Shown here: positions 43,627 through 51,458 of the stretch, piece by piece
Layout of the letters: the number at the start of each line of letters is the position of its first letter
Numbering within the stretch: position 1 is the first letter of the stretch
Assembly (NCBI RefSeq): GCF_002813325.1
Contig: NZ_PHUG01000001.1
Coordinates: 4,278,001-4,342,000, forward strand
Reading direction: 5' to 3'
DNA length: 64,000 nt
Origin: Janthinobacterium sp. 64
GTDB lineage: Bacteria > Pseudomonadota > Gammaproteobacteria > Burkholderiales > Burkholderiaceae_D
Position numbers and translations under genes: made by a program
The notes under the pieces: generated by a model
Databases searched by the model: none
Seen by the model: only the letters and a program-made list of their open reading frames with translations
What the model was told of the DNA's origin: nothing

Positions 43627-44190
43627 ATGAATATTACCCGCTGCTCCTGGGCCAACCCGGCCAATCCCCGCTACCTCGACTATCACGACACGGAGTGGGG
43701 CGTGCCTTGCCACGACGAGCGCCGGCTGTTCGAGATGCTGAACCTGGAAGGCGCGCAGGCTGGCCTGAGCTGGGAAACCATCCTGAATAAGCGCGACACT
43801 TACCGCGCCGCCTTTGACAACTGGGACGCGGAAAAGATCGCCGCGTATGGCCCGGACAAGGTGGCGCAGCTGCTGGCGGACCCCGGCATCGTGCGCAACC
43901 GCCTGAAGGTGGCCGCCGCCATCACGAACGCGCAAGCCTATTTGCGCCTGCGCGCGCAAGGCCAGACCCTGGACAGCTTTTTGTGGGCGTATGTCGATGG
44001 CCAGCCCATCGTCAACAGCTGGCAGCCGGGCGAATTCCCGGCCAAGACGGCCTTGTCCGACACATTGTCGAAAGACTTGCTCAAGCTGGGCTTCAAGTTC
44101 GTCGGCTCGACCATCGTCTACGCCTACATGCAGGGCATCGGCATGGTCAACGACCATGCGCCGGCCTGCTTTTGCCGCGCGGGGCATTGA
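43627..44190 (+). CDS. tag: DNA-3-methyladenine glycosylase I
   Basis: A 187-residue Tag glycosylase, the same length as the E. coli enzyme. It removes 3-methyladenine from alkylated DNA. Zinc ligands are visible at both ends: Cys in RCSWAN and His in YHDTEWGVP near the start, and His and Cys in NDHAPACFCRAG at the end. The start MNITRCSWAN is preferred; an ATG five codons upstream is possible. TATACT at 43591-43596 is a plausible -10. The stop overlaps the mnmC start. Confidence 0.93.
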   Translation: MNITRCSWANPANPRYLDYHDTEWGVPCHDERRLFEMLNLEGAQAGLSWETILNKRDTYRAAFDNWDAEKIAAYGPDKVAQLLADPGIVRNRLKVAAAITNAQAYLRLRAQGQTLDSFLWAYVDGQPIVNSWQPGEFPAKTALSDTLSKDLLKLGFKFVGSTIVYAYMQGIGMVNDHAPACFCRAGH

Positions 44191-45821
44191 TGCGCCGCGC
44201 GCTGGTCCTGCTCGACACGGATTTTGACGGTGCCCGCTTTGGCGCAGCCTGTACGGTGCATGGCGGGCGGCGCCTGCATTACATCGCGCTGGCGCCGCGT
44301 CCCGTCGATGCCAGCCACTTGCCCGAGCAGTGGCGCGCACAGTGGCCGCTTTGCGTGCCGGGCTTGCACCGCATGGTCTCGCACGACGGCCTCGTCACGC
44401 TCGATGTACTGATCGGCGAGCCCGATGCCTGCCTGGCGCAATTGTCGGCGCGCGTCGATGAAGTGCTGCTGGCTTGGGTGCCCGCCGCCATGGCGGTGCT
44501 GGCGCGCCTGATGGTCGATGGCGGCCAGTTGCATGCGGTGCACCTGGACGAGACACAGCGTGCGGCGCTGCAACAGACTGGTTTTGTCTTCGACGAAAGC
44601 CGCTTGCGCGCCGTGTTTTATGCGCGGCGCGCAGAGTACGCGGCCGTCACCGTACCCGAGCGGCGCGCCATCGTCATCGGCGCGGGCGTGGCCGGCGCGG
44701 CCGCCTGCGAACGGCTGGCCGCGCGCGGCTGGAAGGTGACCCTGATCGAGCGCCACGCGCAGCCGGCCAGCGCAGCGTCGGGCAACCTGGCCGGCATCTT
44801 CATGCCGTTGCTGTCGAAGGACGACAACATCGCCACGCGCCTGACGCGCGCCGCCTATCTGTACTCGCTGCGCCGCTGGAAAGACCTGGGCGGCATCGGC
44901 ACCGCCATCGAGGGCGCGCAAAGCGGCGTGCTGCACCTGGCGCGCGACGGCGCGCATGCGCAGGTGCAGCGGCAGATCGCCGCCAGCGGCCTGTATCCGC
45001 GCGAATTCGCCCGCTGGCTGGAAGCGCCCGAGGCGAGCGCCATGCTGGGCGCGCCGGCGCCCGATGGCGCCTGGTGGTTCGCACAGGGCGGCTGGGCACG
45101 TCCGTCTTCCGTCTGCGCGGCCATGCTGGACGCCTGCGGTGGCTTGCTCACGCGGCGCTTTTCCAGCAGCGCCCTGCGCCTGGAGCGTGGCGATGCGGAG
45201 TGGCTGGTGCGCGATGCGGACGGTGCCCTGATCGCGGCCGCGCCCAACGTCATCCTGGCGGCAGGCACGGGTGCCGTCGATTTCGAACAGGCGGCGGGTC
45301 TGCCACTGGACGCCGTGCGCGGCCAGGTCACGCACCTGGCCGAAGGCAGTCTGCCGTCGTTGCCGTTCGTCGTCTGCCGCGAAGCCTACATGACGCCGGC
45401 ATACCAGGGCGTCATGTGTGTGGGCGCGACCTATGCTGCCGATGCGGACAGCAGCCTGCGCATGGATAGCCAGCACGACAATATCGCGAAGATCGCCGAC
45501 ATCCTTGGCGTGACCCCGTTCGAGGCGCCGCTGGCCGGGCGCACGGGCTTTCGCTGCATGGCGCCGGACCGCCTGCCGCTGGCGGGCGCCTTGCCCGACC
45601 CCGGCGTGCCAGGGCGCTGCGAGCGATTGCGCGACGTGCCGCGCTGGCCCGGCCTGTTTGGCTTGCTCGGTTACGCCTCGCGCGGCCTGATCTGGGCCCC
45701 GCTGGCGGCCGAACTGCTGGCGTGCCAGCTGGAGGGGGAGCCGCTGCCGCTGGAGAGTCAATTGGCCGCTGCGTTGGATCCTGCGCGGTTTTTATTACGA
45801 GAGCGCCGTAGAGCATATTGA
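44190..45821 (+). CDS. mnmC: MnmC-like tRNA modification FAD oxidoreductase with an eroded methyltransferase domain
   Basis: A 543-residue protein. Residues ~155-530 are the MnmC FAD-dependent oxidoreductase domain: GAGVAGAAACERLAARGW (FAD motif), SGNLAGIFMPLLSKDDN, QGGWARPSSVC, and GLLGYASRGLIWAPL. It converts cmnm5 to nm5 at tRNA wobble U34. The first ~150 residues align in length and end-features (QWRAQWPLCVPGLHRM, LARLMVDGG) with the later part of the MnmC methyltransferase domain. They lack the N-terminal ~60 residues, the SAM glycine motif and the DGFAP segment. So the second (methyl transfer) step is probably not made by this protein. Confidence 0.85.
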   Translation: MRRALVLLDTDFDGARFGAACTVHGGRRLHYIALAPRPVDASHLPEQWRAQWPLCVPGLHRMVSHDGLVTLDVLIGEPDACLAQLSARVDEVLLAWVPAAMAVLARLMVDGGQLHAVHLDETQRAALQQTGFVFDESRLRAVFYARRAEYAAVTVPERRAIVIGAGVAGAAACERLAARGWKVTLIERHAQPASAASGNLAGIFMPLLSKDDNIATRLTRAAYLYSLRRWKDLGGIGTAIEGAQSGVLHLARDGAHAQVQRQIAASGLYPREFARWLEAPEASAMLGAPAPDGAWWFAQGGWARPSSVCAAMLDACGGLLTRRFSSSALRLERGDAEWLVRDADGALIAAAPNVILAAGTGAVDFEQAAGLPLDAVRGQVTHLAEGSLPSLPFVVCREAYMTPAYQGVMCVGATYAADADSSLRMDSQHDNIAKIADILGVTPFEAPLAGRTGFRCMAPDRLPLAGALPDPGVPGRCERLRDVPRWPGLFGLLGYASRGLIWAPLAAELLACQLEGEPLPLESQLAAALDPARFLLRERRRAY

Positions 45822-45858
45822 TTCTGGTCTTTTTCTAATTTACCCCCAAAACAAGTTC

Positions 45859-45926
45859 TGGGGTCAGACCCGGCGGGGGAATATGCCCCAATGGGGCATA
45901 TTCCGATTCCGAAGGAACTGACCCCA
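45859..45926. repeat. Nested inverted repeat (REP-like) between mnmC and the rhodanese gene
   Basis: The outer arms TGGGGTCAG (45859-45867) and CTGACCCCA (45918-45926) enclose a perfect inner hairpin with arms GAATATGCCCCA and TGGGGCATATTC (45879-45903) around a single A. The GGGGTC/GACCCC core resembles the arms of the repeat at 23435 and 56293. No T-run follows, so it is more likely a dispersed repeat than a terminator. Confidence 0.6.
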
Positions 45927-46035
45927 TATACGTTTTCCAGCTTTCCAAACTCTTTTTAATTTGTTTTCCGAACAACATAAGTTCGCTACAGTGGACTCGT
46001 GCTGGTTTTTGACGACGGAATAAAGAGGTGGAAAG

Positions 46036-46533
46036 ATGGCTGCTGCAGAACTGATTTTCGATCCCCGCGCCGCCCACGGCGAGGCGGCTTTTGACGAAGT
46101 GCTCCATCTCGCGCGCAGCCAGGCGCAGGCGCAGGGCTTGCCGTATGCGGGCATCGTCAGCGCGCAGGATGCATGGCAGCTGGTGCAGGCTGGCAAAGCC
46201 GTGCTGGTTGACGTGCGCACGCATGAAGAACGCACGTTCGTCGGCTACGTGCCCGCCTCGCTGCACGTGGCGTGGGCGACCGGCACGTCCATGCACCGCA
46301 ATCCCCGCTTTACGCGCGAACTGGAAGCGAAGGCGGGCGGCAAGGATGCCGTCGTGGTGCTGCTGTGCCGCAGCGGCAAGCGCTCGGCCCTGGCCGCCGA
46401 AGCGGCCGCCAAGGCCGGTTTCACGCACGTCTTCAACATCGCGCAAGGCTTCGAGGGCGATCTCGACGCGCAGCAGCAGCGTGGCCACAGCGGTGGCTGG
46501 CGCTGGCATGCGCTGCCCTGGCTGCAAGATTAA
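46036..46533 (+). CDS. Rhodanese-like sulfurtransferase
   Basis: A 165-residue single-domain rhodanese. The segment LVDVRTHEERTFVGYVPASLHV leads into the persulfide-carrying Cys111 in the CRSGKRS loop. It transfers sulfane sulfur, probably to a thiol acceptor. It heads the rhodanese / serine acetyltransferase / XRE / encapsulin / cysteine desulfurase group, with 19 bases to the next gene, so it likely handles sulfur going into or out of the nanocompartment. GAGGTGG precedes the ATG. Confidence 0.92.
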   Translation: MAAAELIFDPRAAHGEAAFDEVLHLARSQAQAQGLPYAGIVSAQDAWQLVQAGKAVLVDVRTHEERTFVGYVPASLHVAWATGTSMHRNPRFTRELEAKAGGKDAVVVLLCRSGKRSALAAEAAAKAGFTHVFNIAQGFEGDLDAQQQRGHSGGWRWHALPWLQD

Positions 46534-46552
46534 ATCTCTTCCCGGAGCCACC

Positions 46553-47548
46553 ATGAACCAGCGAGCCATTCCCCCCGCCTCCCTTGCCGCGCAGCCGCAA
46601 TGGGAACTGCGCCAGATCGTCGATGAATTGCGCGCCGTGCGCGCGCAGTGGCGCGAAGGGCTGGCCAGCAACCAGGAGTGCGGCGCGCGCCAATTCCCGT
46701 CGCGCCAGCATTTGCGCGACATCATCAACGCCTTGTGCGCGGCCCTGTTTCCGATGCGCCTCGGCCCCCTCGACCTGCAGCAGGAGAGCGAGGATTTCTT
46801 TGTCGGCCACACGCTCGACACGACCCTCACGGGCTTGCACGAACAGGTGCGGCGCGAACTCAGTTACCACGCGCGCCAGCATGGCTTGCAGCAGACGGTC
46901 TCCATCGAACAGCAGGCGCTGGCCATCGTGCAGCGCTTCGCCCGCGCGCTGCCGCGCATCCGCGCCCAGCTCGATACGGACGTAGCGGCCGCCTTCCATG
47001 GCGATCCGGCCGCGCACAGCGTCGATGAAGTGCTGCTGTGCTATCCGGGCATCCTGGCCATCATCCATTACCGCCTCGCGCACACCTTGCATGCACTGGG
47101 CGCGCCGCTGGTGGCGCGCATCATCGCCGAAGTGGCCCATTCGCAGACGGGCATCGACATCCATCCGGGCGCCATCATCGGCAGCAGCTTTTTCATCGAC
47201 CATGGCACGGGCGTGGTGATCGGCGAGACGGCCATCCTCGGCGACAGGGTGCGCATTTACCAAGCCGTCACCCTGGGCGCCAAGCGCTTTCCCGCCGGTG
47301 CCGACGGCATGCTGAAAAAGGGACTGGCGCGCCATCCCATCGTGCAGGACGACGTGGTCATCTACGCGGGCGCGACGATCCTGGGGCGGGTCACCATCGG
47401 CCAGGGCTCCGTCATCGGCGGCAATGTCTGGCTGACCCGCAGCGTGGCGCCAGGCAGCCATGTCACGCAAGCGCACAACCAGCAGGAGGCGCCCGATTTG
47501 CCAGAGTCGCCGGCGCCATCGCCCCCCGCTTTTGCCCACCACCGATGA
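46553..47548 (+). CDS. epsC: Serine O-acetyltransferase (EpsC/CysE type)
   Basis: A 331-residue left-handed beta-helix acetyltransferase with an extended N-terminal helical domain (residues ~1-165). The hexapeptide repeats span ~185-285: IDIHPGAIIGSSFFIDHGTGVVIGET split over two coils, then RIYQAVTLGAKRF and IYAGATILGRVTIGQGSVIGG. It acetylates serine with acetyl-CoA, the first step of cysteine synthesis, and so supplies the substrate for the desulfurase two genes later. CGGAG lies eight bases upstream of the ATG. The C-terminal ~20 residues are Pro-rich. Confidence 0.92.
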   Translation: MNQRAIPPASLAAQPQWELRQIVDELRAVRAQWREGLASNQECGARQFPSRQHLRDIINALCAALFPMRLGPLDLQQESEDFFVGHTLDTTLTGLHEQVRRELSYHARQHGLQQTVSIEQQALAIVQRFARALPRIRAQLDTDVAAAFHGDPAAHSVDEVLLCYPGILAIIHYRLAHTLHALGAPLVARIIAEVAHSQTGIDIHPGAIIGSSFFIDHGTGVVIGETAILGDRVRIYQAVTLGAKRFPAGADGMLKKGLARHPIVQDDVVIYAGATILGRVTIGQGSVIGGNVWLTRSVAPGSHVTQAHNQQEAPDLPESPAPSPPAFAHHR

Positions 47549-47555
47549 GGACAGC

Positions 47556-47780
47556 ATGTTGATCAAACAGTTTGGACTGGCCGTGCGCCAGTTGCGCGAA
47601 GGGCATGGCTGGTCGCAGGAGCGCCTGGCCGAAGCGGCCGACTTGAACCGCTCCTTCATCGGCGAAATCGAGCGGGGCGCCGCCACGCCGTCGCTGCTGA
47701 CGGTGGAAAAGCTGGCCATCGCGCTGGGCGTCGGCCTGGCGGGATTGATGGCCCGCTGCGAACCGGAGCTGGTGGATTAG
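47556..47780 (+). CDS. Small XRE family regulator of the sulfur/encapsulin locus
   Basis: A 74-residue single-domain Cro/CI-type helix-turn-helix protein: FGLAVRQLREGHGWSQERLAEAADLNRSFIGEIERGAATPSLLTVEKLAIALG spread over the five-helix fold (residues ~5-58). There is no sensor domain. It starts seven bases after the acetyltransferase gene with a GAGGA site and ends 113 bases before the encapsulin gene, so local control of this locus is the simplest inference. Confidence 0.85.
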   Translation: MLIKQFGLAVRQLREGHGWSQERLAEAADLNRSFIGEIERGAATPSLLTVEKLAIALGVGLAGLMARCEPELVD

Positions 47781-47893
47781 GTCGATGATAACGCCGCGTT
47801 GATGGCGATAGCATGTTGAGGAAAAGAGAGGGGTACTCGATACTTTATTCGTTTTTCAGATAAGCATATTCACTTTTCTCATCAGGAGTAGTC

Positions 47894-48823
47894 ATGACAG
47901 CAGCAACAGAGAACCAGTTCGCGCTGGGCGATAACGCCGCGCGCCAGCTGGCCAATGCAAGCAAGAGCGTCCCCCAGTTATCCACGATCACGCCGCGCTG
48001 GCTCGTGCACCTGCTGCAATGGCTGCCCGTGGAAGCGGGTATCTACCGCCTCAATCGCGTGAAGAACCCAAAGGACGTGCGCGTGGCCTGCTCGCAGCGC
48101 GACGAGTCGGAACTGCCGCAAACCTTCGTCGACTATGACGAGCAGCCGCGCGAGTATTTTCTCAATGCCGTCAGCACGGTGCTCGACGTGCATACGCGCG
48201 TGTCGGACCTGTACAGCAGCCCGCACGACCAGATCAAGGAGCAGCTGCGCCTGACCATCGAGACGATCAAGGAGCGCCAGGAAAGCGAACTGATCAACAA
48301 TCCCGATTACGGCCTGCTGGCCAGCGTGCACGACGACCAGCGCATTTTTACGCTGACGGGCGCGCCGACGCCGGACGACCTCGATGAACTGCTGACGAAA
48401 GTGTGGAAGGAACCGGGCTTCTTCCTCGCGCACCCGCTGGCGATTGCCGCCTTTGGCCGCGAATGCACGCGCCGCGGCGTGCCGCCGCCGACCGTCAGCC
48501 TGTTCGGTTCGCAGTTTTTGACGTGGCGCGGCGTGCCGCTGGTGCCGTCCGATAAACTGCCGATCGAAGACGGCAAGACGAAAATCATCTTGCTGCGCGC
48601 GGGCGAACAGCGCCAGGGCGTGATCGGCCTGTTCCAGCCTGGCCTGGCGGGCGAGCAAAGCCCGGGCCTGTCCGTGCGCTTCATGGGCATCAACCGCCAC
48701 GCGATTTCGTCCTATCTGATTTCGCTGTATTGCTCATTGGCCGTGCTGACCGACGATGCGCTGGCCGTACTGGAAGACGTGGAGATCGGTAAATACCATG
48801 ACTACCCAGACACCTACAAGTGA
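47894..48823 (+). CDS. srpI: Family 2A encapsulin shell protein (SrpI type)
   Basis: A 309-residue HK97-fold shell protein resembling SrpI of cyanobacteria and related Family 2A encapsulins. Markers are LSTITPRWLVHLLQWLPVEAGIYRLN near the N-terminus, the E-loop region around YFLNAVSTVLDVHTRVSDLYS, the long spine helix IKERQESELINN, LFGSQFLTWRGVPLVPSDKLPI and the end of the domain GINRHAISSYLISLYCSLAVL. The length matches the ~305-residue family norm. Such proteins form ~25 nm icosahedral shells. The desulfurase gene starts inside its 3' end (26-base overlap), which couples shell and cargo production. CAGGAG lies eight bases before the ATG. Confidence 0.93.
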   Translation: MTAATENQFALGDNAARQLANASKSVPQLSTITPRWLVHLLQWLPVEAGIYRLNRVKNPKDVRVACSQRDESELPQTFVDYDEQPREYFLNAVSTVLDVHTRVSDLYSSPHDQIKEQLRLTIETIKERQESELINNPDYGLLASVHDDQRIFTLTGAPTPDDLDELLTKVWKEPGFFLAHPLAIAAFGRECTRRGVPPPTVSLFGSQFLTWRGVPLVPSDKLPIEDGKTKIILLRAGEQRQGVIGLFQPGLAGEQSPGLSVRFMGINRHAISSYLISLYCSLAVLTDDALAVLEDVEIGKYHDYPDTYK

Positions 48824-50570
48824 TGGCGCGGCGGCCTTGTCCGCCGTCCCGTTCTTGCCCGATGAAGCGACCCTGAACCGCCTGGCGGGCGAGTTTTTCG
48901 CGCGCCTTCCCGGGTTAGATAAGTCGCCCAGCCTCGGCGGTTCCGGCAGCGTGCTCGATGCGGCGCCCCGCTATGCGAACCGTCCGCCGCCGCAGCCCGG
49001 CCCTTCGTTTGCCGCCATCGCCCCCGGCGTGGCGACGGCGCAGGTGCCGCCCGTGACGGCGCCGCTGGAGACACCGATTGCGCCGGCGCCGGCCTCCGTG
49101 CCGACGCCGCGCGCATCCGCCCTCGGTGCGCCGTCGCCCTACTATTTTGTCGGCGGCGCGCATGGCTATCCCGCATCGAACGGCAAGCTCGATGGCCTGG
49201 CGCAGCAGGGGCTGGGGCAGGCGATACCCGATGCCACGCCGCAGGGCGCGCCCGCGCGCCAACTGCCCGTATCGCCAGCCAGTGGCCAGCCCGCCTTCTA
49301 TTTCCAGACCGAGCTGCCTGCGCGGCAGCAGGGGCATGGACAAACCCCCGCGCCGTTCGACGTGCATGCCGTGCGGCGCGATTTTCCCGTGCTGGCGGAG
49401 CGCGTCAACGGCAAGCCTTTGGCCTGGTTCGACAATGCGGCCACCACGCACAAGCCGCAATCGGTGATCGACCGCGTGTCGTATTTCTACGCGCACGAGA
49501 ATTCGAACATCCACCGCGCCGCGCACGCACTGGCGGCGCGCGCCAGCGACGCGTATGAAGCGGCACGCGCCAAGGTGGCTAACTTCCTCGGCGCCGCCTC
49601 GGCCAATGAAATCATCTTCGTGCGCGGCGCCACCGAGGGCATCAATCTGGTCGCCAATACCTTTGGCCGCAAGTACATCGGCAGCGGCGACGAGATCATC
49701 GTCTCGCAGCTTGAGCACCATGCCAACATCGTGCCGTGGCAGCAGCTGGCGGCGGAAAAGGGCGCGATTCTGCGCGTGATTCCCGTCGACGACAGCGGGC
49801 AAATCCTGCTCGATGAATTCCGCAAGCTGCTCAACGGCCGCACCAAACTGGTGTCCGTGACGCAGGTGTCGAATGCGCTGGGGACGGTCACGCCCGTGGC
49901 GCAGATCATCGCGCTGGCGCATGCGGCCGGCGTGCGCGTGCTGGTCGATGGGGCGCAAGCCGTGTCGCACCTGCGCGTCGACGTGCAGGCGCTGGGTGCC
50001 GATTTTTACGTGTTTTCAGGGCATAAAGTGTTTGGCCCGACGGGCATCGGCGCCGTGTATGGCAAGGCGGACTTGCTGGAGCAATTGCCGCCGTGGCAGG
50101 GCGGCGGCAACATGATCGCCGACGTGACGTTCGAGCGCACCGTCTACCAGGGCGTGCCGAATCGTTTCGAGGCGGGCACGGGCAATATCGCCGATGCCGT
50201 GGGCCTCGGCGCGGCCATCGATTACGTGCAGCGCATCGGCCTGGACAACATCGCCGCTTACGAGCACGCGCTGCTGGACTACGCGACGCAGCAGCTGCAG
50301 GCGATTGCCGGCGTGCGCCTGATCGGCACGGCGCTGGACAAGGCCAGCGTGGCTTCCTTCGTGCTGGCCGGTTACGAGCCGGCGGAAGTGGGACGCGCCC
50401 TGAACGACGAGGGCATCGCCGTGCGTTCGGGCCACCACTGCGCCCAGCCGATTTTGCGCCGCTTCGGCGTGGAAGCGACCGTGCGGCCATCGTTCGCCTT
50501 CTACAACACGTATGAGGAAATCGACCGCATGATCGCGGTGGTGCGCCGTCTGGCGGGTGCGCGCCGCTGA
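48798..50570 (+). CDS. Encapsulated cysteine desulfurase with N-terminal cargo-loading extension (SufS-like)
   Basis: A 590-residue protein. Residues ~187-590 are a SufS/group II cysteine desulfurase, with PLP-Lys410 in FSGHKVFGPTG and catalytic Cys548 in RSGHHCAQPIL. It converts cysteine to alanine and enzyme-bound persulfide. Residues 1-186 form a Pro/Ala-rich, mostly disordered extension absent from ordinary SufS. It holds a short helix (LPDEATLNRLAGEFFARLPG, 20-39) and two aromatic motifs, YYFVGG (115-120) and FYFQTE (167-172). In Family 2A encapsulins this extension targets the enzyme into the shell. The start is the ATG after GGAG inside the encapsulin gene. Confidence 0.94.
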   Translation: MTTQTPTSDGAAALSAVPFLPDEATLNRLAGEFFARLPGLDKSPSLGGSGSVLDAAPRYANRPPPQPGPSFAAIAPGVATAQVPPVTAPLETPIAPAPASVPTPRASALGAPSPYYFVGGAHGYPASNGKLDGLAQQGLGQAIPDATPQGAPARQLPVSPASGQPAFYFQTELPARQQGHGQTPAPFDVHAVRRDFPVLAERVNGKPLAWFDNAATTHKPQSVIDRVSYFYAHENSNIHRAAHALAARASDAYEAARAKVANFLGAASANEIIFVRGATEGINLVANTFGRKYIGSGDEIIVSQLEHHANIVPWQQLAAEKGAILRVIPVDDSGQILLDEFRKLLNGRTKLVSVTQVSNALGTVTPVAQIIALAHAAGVRVLVDGAQAVSHLRVDVQALGADFYVFSGHKVFGPTGIGAVYGKADLLEQLPPWQGGGNMIADVTFERTVYQGVPNRFEAGTGNIADAVGLGAAIDYVQRIGLDNIAAYEHALLDYATQQLQAIAGVRLIGTALDKASVASFVLAGYEPAEVGRALNDEGIAVRSGHHCAQPILRRFGVEATVRPSFAFYNTYEEIDRMIAVVRRLAGARR

Positions 50571-50727
50571 TCTTGCCTGCTTGTCAAGCTGATGCCGCCC
50601 TGGCGCAAGCTGGGGTGGCATTGTTGCGTCATGTCACGGTCTTTGCGCGCGACTGGCTGGCGTCCGCAGGCTGGCGGTATAATTTATCCTTGGCAATATT
50701 GAAGCTGCGGCCCCAAGGAGATATCCG

Positions 50728-51447
50728 GTGGAAAATCAACACAGCTCGCCCGAGCTTTTCCTGTTCCTGGCGTCGACCGTGCACGACATGAAAAATTCGA
50801 TCAGCGTGGTCAGCGGCACTTTGGAGTCGCTGCTGGCGGCCGAGCAGGCGAAAACAGCCCCCCAGGCCGACCCCGCCTACCTGCAGATGGCGCAAATGCT
50901 GTACCAGACCAAGCGCCTCAACGATAACCTGATCCAGCTGCTGGCCCTGTACAAGGAAGTGGGCAAGCCCGGCTACCCGTTTGACGTGCAGCCGCAACTG
51001 GTGAGCCAGGTGCTCGACCAGGTGGTGGACCAGGAAAAGATCCTGCTGGCCTCGAAAGGCATCGGCCTGGAGACGGCGTGCCCGCCGGAGCTGATCTGGA
51101 CCCTCGATGAAGACCTGGTCATCGGCGTGCTGGCGCATGCGATCAATAACGCCATCCGCTACACGAAGGACACGATACGCCTGTCGGTGCAGGAGCACGA
51201 CGGCATGCTCGAACTGCGCGTGGACGACAATGGCGACGGCTACTCGCAGGCGCTGCTCGACGCGGGCAGCGCCGCCATGGATGGCATGGCGGCCGGCGTG
51301 AACTTTTCCACCAACAGCACGGGACTGGGCCTGTATTTCTCCAGCGAAGTGGCGAAGATGCACAAGCACCGGGGCAGCAGCGGCAGCATCGCCCTGGAAA
51401 ATGGCGGCGCGCTGGGCGGCGGCTGTTTCATCCTGCGCCTGCCCTGA
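50728..51447 (+). CDS. Soluble sensor histidine kinase (GTG start)
   Basis: A 239-residue kinase made only of a dimerisation/phosphoacceptor helix pair and an HATPase domain. The His is in ASTVHDMKNSISVVSG, the N-box is LAHAINNAIRY, and the G1/G2 boxes are LRVDDNGDGYS and STGLGLYFSSEVAKMH. There is no transmembrane or PAS domain, so the signal is cytoplasmic or delivered by a partner. AAGGAG lies eight bases before the GTG. The REC-TPR gene follows after 11 bases and is its likely partner. Confidence 0.9.
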   Translation: MENQHSSPELFLFLASTVHDMKNSISVVSGTLESLLAAEQAKTAPQADPAYLQMAQMLYQTKRLNDNLIQLLALYKEVGKPGYPFDVQPQLVSQVLDQVVDQEKILLASKGIGLETACPPELIWTLDEDLVIGVLAHAINNAIRYTKDTIRLSVQEHDGMLELRVDDNGDGYSQALLDAGSAAMDGMAAGVNFSTNSTGLGLYFSSEVAKMHKHRGSSGSIALENGGALGGGCFILRLP

Positions 51448-51458
51448 ACGAGGAATTC

